NCBI RefSeq assembly: GCF_030386795.1
Contig: NZ_JANUQM010000023.1
Coordinates: 1 to 64,000 of the forward strand
Source of the DNA: Streptomyces sp. S.PNR 29
GTDB taxonomy: Bacteria > Actinomycetota > Actinomycetes > Streptomycetales > Streptomycetaceae
Length of the DNA: 64,000 nucleotides
Direction: 5' to 3'
This document shows, piece after piece, positions 8,501 through 17,000 of this stretch. The position numbers were made by a program, and so were the translations under genes. How positions within the stretch are numbered: position 1 is the stretch's first letter; each line of letters starts with the position of its first letter. Under the pieces are notes generated by a model that saw only the letters and a program-made list of their open reading frames with translations, was not told the origin of the DNA and searched no databases.

Positions 8501-9565
8501 TCAGAACGCTCGGAGTTGCGCAATGACGTCGCCCAGGGGTACGGCCATGGCCCGCCCGACGTTGATCCAGTCGTCCTTGGCGTGGCCGAGGAGGTAGTCG
8601 CGCCGTTCTGGTACGCGCTCCGCGCGCCAGTTCGTGATCAGCGCGCGCAGCGTGAGTCGTGCCAGCGCGGCAATCGGCAGCAGCGGAAGTTCCCAGTCCG
8701 CGATGGGGCGTGCCCGTTCGTAGCCGGCGACGAAGGCGCAGGCATCCAGCCAGGGATGATCCGGCGCCCGCCCGAGCAGGTTCGCCAGGGAGACAGCAGG
8801 GTCGAAGATCACGGCAGTGCGCATAGTGTCACCGAAGTCGATGACGCCGGTGACAAAGTCGTCGCTTCGCGGATCCACCACAACGTTGTAAGGGCTGTAG
8901 TCGCCGTGGATCACCTGCGTTTCGAGATCATTCAGCCTCGGGACGATGGCTCCGTCGAAAAGCCGGAAGACCTCCTGAGCCAACTGACGGTGCTCGGTAT
9001 TCGGCGTGTGCTCGACAAGTCCGGTCAGCTGGTGGAAGTGCTGAATGTCCCATACCAACCCTCGTCGGTCCGCAGGGTGCTCAAATGCTTTCAGTGCCAC
9101 GTCGATTCGGCCCAGCATCTCGCCCACCTTGGCGAGCTGTTCCGCGGTTGGATGCGTTCGTGCCAGGACCGGACCTTCGACGAAGTCGAACACCCGCAGG
9201 ACCCGAGTCCTGCCGTCGTTCGTTCTGATGGCCACGCGGTCGTCTCCGTCGACGGTCAGCTTCACCCGCTGGACCGGCAATTCCGGAGCGGCGCCTTGGA
9301 GAAAACGCATCACGGCGGTCTGCAGAGCGACAACCCTCTCTGCCTCGTCAGGGGGTGAAACCTTCACGAGGTAGTCGTTCGAGTCGGTCCTGAGTCTGAA
9401 CGTGTCGTCCTTCTCCGTCGCCAGTCGCTCGAGACGTCCGCCGAGGTGGTAACGCCTCTCAAGCAGGGCGCTCACCAGCATGACGTCGATGGGCTCGTGA
9501 GACGATGCCAGGCCGCTCTCCTCGAAGAGCCGTTGAGCGATTCTCATTGCCGGTGAGGTGTTCAT
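8501..9565 (-). CDS. Phosphotransferase of the APH/choline kinase fold (hydroxylysine kinase-like)
   Basis: The protein is 354 residues. The kinase catalytic loop is VIHGDYSPYNVVVD, with Asp as base, and the metal-binding motif is VIDFGDT. A nucleotide-binding N-lobe with DYLVKVSPPDE precedes them. It lies 22 bases downstream of a class III PLP enzyme on the same strand. In vertebrates and some bacteria this fold, paired with such a PLP enzyme, phosphorylates a hydroxylated amine (5-hydroxylysine or ethanolamine) so the partner can eliminate phosphate. The pairing supports that metabolic role over antibiotic resistance; the substrate is inferred only. Confidence 0.75.
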   Translation of the reverse strand: MNTSPAMRIAQRLFEESGLASSHEPIDVMLVSALLERRYHLGGRLERLATEKDDTFRLRTDSNDYLVKVSPPDEAERVVALQTAVMRFLQGAAPELPVQRVKLTVDGDDRVAIRTNDGRTRVLRVFDFVEGPVLARTHPTAEQLAKVGEMLGRIDVALKAFEHPADRRGLVWDIQHFHQLTGLVEHTPNTEHRQLAQEVFRLFDGAIVPRLNDLETQVIHGDYSPYNVVVDPRSDDFVTGVIDFGDTMRTAVIFDPAVSLANLLGRAPDHPWLDACAFVAGYERARPIADWELPLLPIAALARLTLRALITNWRAERVPERRDYLLGHAKDDWINVGRAMAVPLGDVIAQLRAF

Positions 9566-9587
9566 GATCAGTTCCTTGGCCAGCCTG

Positions 9588-10937
9588 CTACAGACGGTCC
9601 TTCGCGACCTCGGAGAAGGTCTCCAGGAATCGGGTCACATCGGCGGAGGTGAAGGCCAGCGGAGGGCGGATCTTCAGAACGTTCGCCGCTTTGCCCGTGC
9701 CGCTGATGAGGATCCGACGGTCGCGCATGTCGTTGATGACGTCTTCGGCACGTGAGCGGTCGGGCTCCAGCGTCTCCCGGTCCTTGACGAGCTCCACACC
9801 GACGTAGAGACCGCTGCCGCGCACCTCAGCTATGTAAGGGGAATCCTTCGTGATCTCCTGGAGCCCTGCGCGCAGAGCCGTACCGTTCTCGAGAGCGCGC
9901 TGCTGCACGTTCTCCTTCTCGAAGACATCCAGTACTGCGGCGCCGGCGGCCACAGGGATCGAGCTGCCGGCGAAGGTGTTGAAGTAGCGAACGTTCTGTC
10001 CGAACTCTTCGCAGACCTCGGGGCGGAAAACCACACCGGAGATCGGCAATCCGTTACCCATCGGCTTACCCATGGTGACGATGTCCGGCAGCACACCGTG
10101 GCGGCTGAAACCCCACATCGACTCCCCGAGCCTGGCGAATCCCGACTGTACCTCGTCCGCGATGTAGACACCGCCGGCCGCGTGCACCTCCTCCACCACG
10201 GCCTTCATGTAACCGACCGGGTCCGTGAAGATTCCATCGCTGGAGTAGGCGCAGTCGGTGATCAGCGCCGCGAGGCGGTAACCGTGGCGCTCGAGGTCGT
10301 CGATCGCGCCGCGCACCTGGTTGCGCATGTGCTCGGCGAGCGTGGATCCGGGCGGGACGAGGCGCGGGTCAGGAGGATCGATGAGCCGGACGTTCGGACC
10401 CAGCGGTGATCCCGTGCCCAGAGTCGGCGAGAAGCTCGCCACCTCACGAGTGAGGCCGTGGTAGGCCCAGCGGGTCACGATGATTCCCTCACCGCCGGTG
10501 TGGAACCTCGCCACCCGCACCGCGAGGTCGTTGGCCTCCGACCCGCTGCACGCGAGACTCAGCTTCGACAGCTCCTCGGGGAAGGTCGCGAGAAGCCGCT
10601 CCGCGTAGTCGACCAGCGACTCCTGGACATAGCGGGTGTTGGTGTTGACTGCCGCCATCTGGCGGGAGACGGCCTCGGCCACGTGCGGGTGGGCGTGCCC
10701 GACGCACGGAACGTTGTTGTACGCGTCGAGGTAGTCGTTGCCGTCGCGGTCGATCAGGTGGGCGCCGTGACCGGAGACGAACTCGACCGGCTGCTTGTAG
10801 ATGAGCGTATAGCCAGGACCGAGCACTCTGTTCCGGCGTCGGATGGTCTCCTGGAGGTGTTCGGGGAGCTCGCTCAGTCCGCCCGGGTCGAACCGGTTGG
10901 GGTAGTGGGCGAGGGCTCGGCTCAGCGTCGAAGTCAT
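9588..10937 (-). CDS. Class III PLP enzyme, phospho-lyase-like (AGXT2L family)
   Basis: The protein is 449 residues from the ATG at 10937, which has AAAGGTG upstream; the longer open frame adds 31 residues of operator sequence. Class III aminotransferase features are CSGSEANDLAVRVAR for cofactor phosphate, YIADEVQSGFARLG for the ring Asp and DIVTMGKPMGNGLP for the PLP Lys. The YLDAYNNVPCVGHAHPHV segment is typical of the ethanolamine-phosphate / phosphohydroxylysine phospho-lyase branch. The neighbouring kinase on the same transcript supports phospho-lyase activity. The divergent ROK regulator and the operator between them probably control it. Ordinary transamination remains possible. Confidence 0.8.
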   Translation of the reverse strand: MTSTLSRALAHYPNRFDPGGLSELPEHLQETIRRRNRVLGPGYTLIYKQPVEFVSGHGAHLIDRDGNDYLDAYNNVPCVGHAHPHVAEAVSRQMAAVNTNTRYVQESLVDYAERLLATFPEELSKLSLACSGSEANDLAVRVARFHTGGEGIIVTRWAYHGLTREVASFSPTLGTGSPLGPNVRLIDPPDPRLVPPGSTLAEHMRNQVRGAIDDLERHGYRLAALITDCAYSSDGIFTDPVGYMKAVVEEVHAAGGVYIADEVQSGFARLGESMWGFSRHGVLPDIVTMGKPMGNGLPISGVVFRPEVCEEFGQNVRYFNTFAGSSIPVAAGAAVLDVFEKENVQQRALENGTALRAGLQEITKDSPYIAEVRGSGLYVGVELVKDRETLEPDRSRAEDVINDMRDRRILISGTGKAANVLKIRPPLAFTSADVTRFLETFSEVAKDRL

Positions 10938-11008
10938 CGTAGGCACACCTTTCGTCCTGGTTCCGTCGGAGGTGCTCGCTGCTGTGGCTGAGATCCTACC
11001 ATTTTTAG

Positions 11009-11027
11009 TTCCAGTTCCAAACTGAAA
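11009..11027. promoter_or_regulatory. Palindromic operator in the divergent ROK/aminotransferase promoter
   Basis: CAGTT-CCA-AACTG at 11012-11024 is a perfect inverted repeat. It widens to TTCCAGTT/AACTGAAA with one mismatch over 11009-11027. A direct repeat AGTTCC-AGTTCC overlaps it. The site sits in an AT-rich island, unusual in this DNA, between the divergent PLP enzyme and ROK genes. It is probably the ROK regulator's own binding site. Confidence 0.55.
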
Positions 11028-11103
11028 CAATAACCGTCGGAGGGCGTTCGACCCCCTGCCGGGCCCGGCTCGCTCGGTGTATCGGGCTCGATATGGTCAT
11101 GAG

Positions 11104-12273
11104 GTGACCAGCAACCCCACATCGCGCGACTACAACAAGGCCTCGGTCCTTGATGTGGTCCTGACCCGGGCGCCCTTGACGCGGAACGAGCTCATCGAGC
11201 TCACGGGCTTGAGCAAGGCCACGGTGTCCCGAGCCGTGGAGGAGCTTCGGGCGGATGGCTTCGTCATCGACGGCGGAGTCGATGAGGTTGTCGGCCGCGG
11301 CCGCCGGTCCACCTATCTGGACGTGCCCGGCACGACGGGGCACGTGGTCGGTATCAGCTTCGGCGCGCAGACCACCTGCGTCCTGGTGACCGATCTGAGG
11401 GGCCGCGAGGTCCACCACGTGACGGTTCCCACCGAGGACCACGACGCGGTCAGGACCGGCGCCGAATGGCTGGTCGGCTTGATCGCGAAGGCCAGCGAAT
11501 CCGCACAGGGACCACTGCGCCAGGTCGTCGCCGCGGTGCCGGGCCGGGTCCGGGACGGCAAGGAGATCTTCGGCCCGGCGGAGCCGATGAAGATCTTCGC
11601 TGGCTCTGATCTTCAGCGAGCCATGGAAGACCTGATCAATGCTCCCGTGCTCATGGACAGTGACGCCAATGCGTCCTTGCTCGGGATCCTCACGAACGAC
11701 CCCACCGTCAGGAACGCCGCGCTCTTCAGCCTCAGCACCAACCTGAACTTCGCCAGCTGCACAGATCACGAGCTGGCCCGCGGGCGGACGCCTGCCTTCG
11801 GGGACATTGGCGTGCTCTCCTCCGGGGTTGACGATGAGATCCTCGACGAGCTGCTGAGCACAAGAGGTCTTCTTCGCTTTGCTCGTGGGCGCGGACTCCA
11901 CCTGGAACGCATCGAAGATCTCTGGCTGGAGCCGCACGAAGAGATGCCGCACGCCGAGGTGCTGGAAGCGTTCACCACGGCGATCGCGACCGCTGTCAGC
12001 GTCGTCGCCGTGATGCTGGATCCTGAATCGGTCTATTTCGTGGGTCGATTGCGCCCGCTCGTCGAAGAAGTGCTTCCCGAGGTGCGCAGACGACTGGACC
12101 AGAGCCTTCCGGCGGTCCCGGAGATCAGGACGGTGACGCAGGTGCTCGGCCTGTCGACGGCAGAAGGCGCGGTGTACGCGTGCCTGGCCATGGCTCAGGA
12201 CCGGCTACGAGACGCTGTGCTCGGGGCACGCCGCCAGAGCCGGCCTACAGAGCGCTCCGCACCAGCCTTCTGA
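11104..12273 (+). CDS. ROK family transcriptional regulator
   Basis: The protein is 389 residues from a GTG at 11104; an in-frame GTG at 11077 would add nine residues, and neither has a good ribosome site. Residues 15-60 form a winged helix (LTRNELIELTGLSKATVSRAVEEL). The rest is the actin-like ROK fold, with VMDSDANASLLG carrying the central Asp. The zinc CxCGxxGC motif of many ROK sugar kinases is absent, so it is probably a pure sensor-regulator. It is divergent from the kinase/phospho-lyase pair, whose expression it most likely controls in response to the substrate or a phosphorylated intermediate. Confidence 0.85.
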   Translation: MTSNPTSRDYNKASVLDVVLTRAPLTRNELIELTGLSKATVSRAVEELRADGFVIDGGVDEVVGRGRRSTYLDVPGTTGHVVGISFGAQTTCVLVTDLRGREVHHVTVPTEDHDAVRTGAEWLVGLIAKASESAQGPLRQVVAAVPGRVRDGKEIFGPAEPMKIFAGSDLQRAMEDLINAPVLMDSDANASLLGILTNDPTVRNAALFSLSTNLNFASCTDHELARGRTPAFGDIGVLSSGVDDEILDELLSTRGLLRFARGRGLHLERIEDLWLEPHEEMPHAEVLEAFTTAIATAVSVVAVMLDPESVYFVGRLRPLVEEVLPEVRRRLDQSLPAVPEIRTVTQVLGLSTAEGAVYACLAMAQDRLRDAVLGARRQSRPTERSAPAF

Positions 12274-12394
12274 CTCGGCCACCAATCCCACCTGTCGTAG
12301 GCGTTCGTAGGGGCCGGCCGGAGAGGGCGCCGTGGGGGCGATGGTGGTTGTAGTAGTCCTCCCACTCCTTTGCCGTTGAAGAGGTTGAGTCGAT
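12245..12394 (-). pseudogene. Transposase C-terminal remnant (DDE integrase-core type)
   Basis: Reading the minus strand from 12394 gives a short frame containing KEWEDYYNHHRPHGAL and then SGRPLRT. This is the conserved end of IS481/IS3-type DDE transposases (WxxxYNxxRPHxxL). The stop TAG at 12245-12247 lies inside the 3' end of the ROK gene on the other strand. The catalytic DDE residues, the N-terminus and terminal inverted repeats are missing, so only the scar of an insertion remains. Confidence 0.6.
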
Positions 12395-12500
12395 GGGTTG
12401 TCGGCGCCATGTCCACGCAGGACTGCGGGTTGGCGGAGATGATCCGGCTGTCGGGCCAGGAGGTCAAGGCTCATGCCGACCGCATTCTTCACGCTGTGTG

Positions 12501-12525
12501 CAACGTTATATGTCTGAAACGACTC
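12501..12525. promoter_or_regulatory. Possible stranded LacI-type operators
   Basis: An AACGTT core at 12502-12507 and TGAAACGACTCA at 12514-12525 resemble the two operator types upstream of the LacI and rhamnosidase genes. Here they lie downstream of lacI with no intact gene beside them. They may be what is left of a promoter for a gene removed with the nearby insertion element. Binding is inferred only from resemblance. Confidence 0.3.
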
Positions 12526-12617
12526 AACCCTGATGCGGACGTCAGCCAGCCGCGTCGTCGGCGGTGTCCGTCCGACGTGGTTCCGCCCGCCTCGTCGTGA
12601 GAGGGCGTGGCTGTTGA

Positions 12618-13658
12618 TCAGGCGCGGGGCGGTGCCGTGCTGCCGCGCGTCACCAGGTGCGGTGTCGAGGCCATGACGACCGCACGGTCACGCCGCTTCT
12701 CGATGCGTTCCAGCAGCAGCCGGGCCGCGGTCTCGCCCATCATGGCGCCCGCCTGGTCGACGCTGGTCAGGCTCACCGGCGCGAGGGCGGCCACGGAGGT
12801 GTTGTTGTATCCGGCGATCGAGAGGTCGTCGGGGACGCGCAGGCCGAGTTCGGCGGCGGCCCTGAACACACCCGTCGCGGCGACGTCCGCGCCGGCGAAG
12901 ACCGCGGTAGGCGGGCGGGTGGAGGTGAGCAGTTCCCTCGCGCCGCGATAGCCGCCCTCGTCCGAGTATCCGGAGTGCACGACTCGGGCCAGGTCCGTCA
13001 GACCGTGGCGGGCCATCGCCGCATGGTAGGCGGCCCGGACGTGATGCTCGGGCCGCTGCTCCCACTGGCTGCCGCGCACGGTCGGATGCGAGATGTGGGC
13101 GATGTCCCGGTGCCCGAGGCCGACCAGGTGGTCGACGACGAGGTCGACGCCGGCCCCGTCCTGGTTGACGACGCAGTCGTACGCCGGCGAGGGGTCGTGG
13201 TGGCCGATCACCACCGTCGGCACCTCGGACGCGATGCGCACCACCTCCGAACGGGGGACGGCGGGCGCGATCAGGATCAGGCCGTCCATCTGCCGGTCCA
13301 CCATGGCGTGGATCAGCTTGGTCTGGTCCTCCAGCTCCGAGGAGACGCTGGAGCCGATGAACAGCGCGTACTCGGTGTTCCGCAGTTGCGCGTCCACCCC
13401 TTCCAGGAGGTCGGCGTAGAAGGCGTTGCGGATGCTCGCGAGCAGAACGCCGATCGTGTAGGTGCGGCCCCGCATACCCCGGGCGGCCGCGTGCGGGCGG
13501 TAGCCCAGCTCGGCCATGGCCGTCTGGACGCGCTCCCGCATCGCGGGGCTCACCCCGTAGGCGTTGCGCAGCACCTTCGACACCGCGGAGGTGGACACGC
13601 CCGCGCTGCGCGCGACGTCGGTGATGGTGACCCTTTTCGAGCCGCCTGCCGGTTGCAT
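12618..13658 (-). CDS. LacI family transcriptional regulator
   Basis: The protein is 346 residues. Residues 8-55 form the LacI helix-turn-helix and hinge (VTITDVARSAGVSTSAVSKVL, with RNAYGVSPAMRERV after it). The remainder is the periplasmic-binding-protein-like effector domain, with YTIGVLLASIRN at its start. It is divergent from a GH78 alpha-L-rhamnosidase across a 409-bp intergenic region carrying AACGTT- and TGAAACGATTCA-type palindromes. Repression of the rhamnosidase and itself, relieved by rhamnose or a rhamnoside, is the simplest reading. Confidence 0.92.
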   Translation of the reverse strand: MQPAGGSKRVTITDVARSAGVSTSAVSKVLRNAYGVSPAMRERVQTAMAELGYRPHAAARGMRGRTYTIGVLLASIRNAFYADLLEGVDAQLRNTEYALFIGSSVSSELEDQTKLIHAMVDRQMDGLILIAPAVPRSEVVRIASEVPTVVIGHHDPSPAYDCVVNQDGAGVDLVVDHLVGLGHRDIAHISHPTVRGSQWEQRPEHHVRAAYHAAMARHGLTDLARVVHSGYSDEGGYRGARELLTSTRPPTAVFAGADVAATGVFRAAAELGLRVPDDLSIAGYNNTSVAALAPVSLTSVDQAGAMMGETAARLLLERIEKRRDRAVVMASTPHLVTRGSTAPPRA

Positions 13659-13706
13659 GGGGCCCCCTCCGTTGTCGTGCGCCGCTCTGCCCCTGTTGGT
13701 GTGTCC

Positions 13707-13716
13707 GGAACGTTAC
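13707..13716. promoter_or_regulatory. LacI-type operator near lacI start (GGAACGTTAC)
   Basis: The sequence GGAACGTTAC with its AACGTT core lies 49 bases upstream of the lacI start and recurs exactly at 13775-13784. A CG-centred palindrome is typical for LacI-family binding. Its position suggests autoregulation. Confidence 0.45.
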
Positions 13717-13762
13717 TCGCCGATGGCTTGACGGCTCCGGCCTGTTCGCTTCAACCTTTGGG

Positions 13763-13796
13763 GCATCCCTTCGTGGAACGTTACACGAAGGGATGC
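13763..13796. promoter_or_regulatory. 34-bp near-perfect palindrome in the lacI/rhamnosidase intergenic region
   Basis: GCATCCCTTCGTG (13763-13775) is the exact reverse complement of CACGAAGGGATGC (13784-13796). The 8 bases between contain AACGTT, so 32 of the 34 positions are symmetrical. The centre is the second copy of GGAACGTTAC. It may be a high-affinity LacI operator; a bidirectional terminator is less likely this far from any 3' end. The rest of 13659-14067 shows no open reading frame of interest. Confidence 0.55.
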
Positions 13797-13939
13797 GCAT
13801 GACAGGGCCCGTCGATGGGTGATTGCGGTACAGCCGGTTCGCCCAGGGTGTCAGCCGCCGGCCTCGCCGCCCTGTGCTCCTCGGGTCGGCCCGTGCCGGC
13901 GTTCGTCGCGTCGCTGCCTGAGGTGTCGCACCGACTGAT

Positions 13940-13951
13940 TGAAACGATTCA
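13940..13951. promoter_or_regulatory. LacI-type operator upstream of the rhamnosidase (TGAAACGATTCA)
   Basis: TGAAACGATTCA is CG-centred and symmetrical except at two inner positions, matching the general LacI-family pattern. It sits 117 bases before the rhamnosidase start, where it could overlap the promoter. A near copy, TGAAACGACTCA, occurs at 12514-12525. Confidence 0.5.
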
Positions 13952-14067
13952 CCCTCCAAGCGAAGGATCATCCATGAGGTGAACCACTGGGCCCATCCCG
14001 GCCCGCCCGGAACCGACACCTCTGTGATCCCCCCGCGACCACCCCCTCGAAAGCAGGAGAGCCCGCC

Positions 14068-17000
14068 ATGCCTGACATCTCGCGTCGGTCCGCTCTGTGC
14101 TCGGCCATAGCCGTCGCCCTCGCTCCGGCCCTCGGCTCGGTGCTTCTGCCGGGGCTCGCTCCCGCTGCGGCCGCCGCGGTGTCCTGGGCCGCGAAGTGGA
14201 TCTGGGCACCGTCCAGTTCGGCGAACCAGTGGGTGGCCTTCCGCAGATCGTTCACCCTCGCTTCGGCGCCGTCGAAGGCGGTGACGCAGATCGCGGCGGA
14301 CTCGAAGTACTGGCTGTGGGTGAACGGCACGCTGGTGGTCTTCGAGGGCGGACTCAAGCGGGGCCCCAACCGTACGGACACCTACTACGACGAGATCGAC
14401 CTCGCCCCGTACCTGAAGGCCGGTGGCAACACGGTGGCGTTGCTGGTGTGGTACTTCGGCAAGCAGGGCTTCTCGCACAACAGCAGCGGCAAGGGCGGGC
14501 TGCTCTTCCAGTCGGACATCGAGGTCGGTTCCACGACCACCCGGCTGGTCAGCGACACCAGCTGGAAGCACACCGTCCACCCGGGCTACTCGAACAACAC
14601 CAGCGGTACGCAGGTCAACTTCCGGCTGCCCGAGTCCAACGTCTACTACGACGCCCGCAACGCCACGGGTATGGCCGACTGGCAGTCCTCCGGATTCAAC
14701 GACAGTTCCTGGAGCGCGCCGACCGACTTCGGTGCCGTGGGCTCCGCGCCCTGGAACGCGCTCGTGCAGCGGCCGATCCCGCAGTTCCGCTACTCCGGCC
14801 TCAAGACGTACGCCAACGCCTCGTCCCTCCCGAGCAGCGGGCAGGGCTTCACCGCGATCTCGGCCACCCTGCCGTCCAACCTCCAGGTCACCCCGTTCCT
14901 GAAGGTGGACGCGCCGGCCGGTGCGGTGATCGGCATCCAGACCGACCACTACGACGACGGTGCGGGCCTGGTGGGCATCGAGCCGGGGACGCAGTACAAC
15001 ATGCGCGCCACCTATGTCTGTGCGGGCGGTGTGCAGGAGTTCGAGTCGCCGGCGTGGATGAGCGGTACGGCCGTGCGGTACACGATTCCGGCGGGTGTGA
15101 CGATCCTGGAGCTGAAGTACCGCGAGTCCGGCTACGACACGGACTTCGCCGGGTCGTTCAGCAGCAGCGACGCCTTCCTGGACACCCTGTGGACCAAGGC
15201 CGCCCGCACCATGTACGTGAACATGCGGGACAACTACATGGACTGTCCCACGCGTGAGCGGGCCCAATGGTGGGGAGATGTGGTCAACCAGCTCAAGGAG
15301 GGCTTCTACACCTTCGACACCAGGTCCCACGCCCTCGGCGAGAAGGCCATCGCCCAGCTCGCCGCCTGGCAGAAGTCCAGCGGTGCGCTGTACTCACCGG
15401 TCCCCTCGACGATCTGGACCGCCGAACTGCCCGTGCAGATGCTGGCGTCGGTGTGGTCGTTCTGGACGTACTACCTCTACACCGGCAACGCCGATGCCGT
15501 CACTGTCGCCTACCCGGCGGTGAAGCAGTACCTGAACCTGTGGAGCCTGGACAGCGACGGCCTGGTCAACCACCGGGCCGGTGACTGGGACTGGGAGGAC
15601 TGGGGCAGCAACATCGACGCCCGCGTCCTGGACAACTGCTGGTACCACCTGGCTCTGGACACCGCGGCCAAGCTCGCCGGGCTCAGCGGCAACAGCGGGG
15701 ACGTCGCCGGCTGGAAGGCCAGGCGCGACAGCATCAAGGCCAACTTCGACCGCGTCCTGTGGAACGCGTCCAGGAACGAATACCGCTCGCCCGGCTACAC
15801 CGGCGACACCGACGACCGCGCCAACGGTCTCGCCGTCGTCGCCGGGCTGGCCCCCGCGTCCCGCTACCGGGCGATCACCGAGGTCCTGCGCACCCACCTC
15901 AATGCCAGCCCGTACATGGAGTTCTACGTCCTGGAGGCGCTGTATCTGATGGGCGCGGCCACGGTCGCCGAGGAGCGGATGCGCAACCGCTTCGCCGCCC
16001 AGGTCGCCGACCCGGCCTGCCACACCCTGTGGGAGGTGTGGGTCAAGTCGGAAGGCACCGACAACCACGCCTGGAACGGCGGCCCGCTGTACGCGCTGTC
16101 CGCCTACGCTGCGGGTGTCCGCCCCACCAAGCCCGGCTGGGAGACGTACGAGGTCATCCCTCGCACCGGCACCCTCAGCAAGATCAACACCGTGACGTCC
16201 ACCGTCGAGGGCGACATCCGCTTCGGCATCACCCGCGACGGCACCAAGGTGACGCTGACGCTCACCTCGCCGGACGGGACGACCGCGCGCGCGGGTGTCC
16301 CGACCTACGGAGGCCCGTCCCCGGTCATCAAGGCGAACGACATCACCGTCTTCACCGGCGGCTCCTCCACCGGCAGCGTCGGCGGACTGTCCTACGACGG
16401 CAAGGACTCCGCTTACGTGTACTTCGTCGTCCAGCCCGGCACCTGGACGTTCACGGCGACCGGCGTGGGCCGTCTGGACGACCTCGCCCTGAATCGGCCG
16501 GTCACCAGCAACAACAGCCTGGAGAACAGCAACTGGGGCCGGAACCGGCTCACCGACGGCACACTCACCAGCGTGAACGGGGCCAAGGGCTACACCAGCA
16601 ACGACTTCCCCTCCGCCGACGTGAGTGCCAACCCGGTGTGGGTGGAGATCGACCTCGGGGCCGACACCGACCTCGACGCCGTACGTCTCTTCCCCCGAAC
16701 GGACACCGCTGCGGCGGGCGGGGGCACGGCGGGCTTCCCGGTCGACTTCACGATCCAGACCCGGCCCGACGGATCCAGCACCTACACGACCGTCCGCACC
16801 GTCACCGGGCAGGCGAACCCCGACGGGCTGGTGCAGACGTACGGCTTCAGGACCACCACCGCCCGCTACGTCCGCCTCCAGGCCACGAAGCTGGGCACCC
16901 CCGCCTCCGACGAGAACACCAAGTACCGCCTCCAACTCGCCGAACTCACCGTCCCCACCGCCGGCACCACCGTCACCGCCAACTACACGCTGGAGAACGC

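Noticed and set aside
13763..13796. Insertion-sequence terminal repeat
   Set aside because: The two arms are 8 bases apart with an operator-like core, with no transposase or target duplication between them.
12688..15330. 880-codon minus-strand open frame
   Set aside because: It runs antisense through the rhamnosidase 5' half and out of frame through lacI. It has no motif or start signal.
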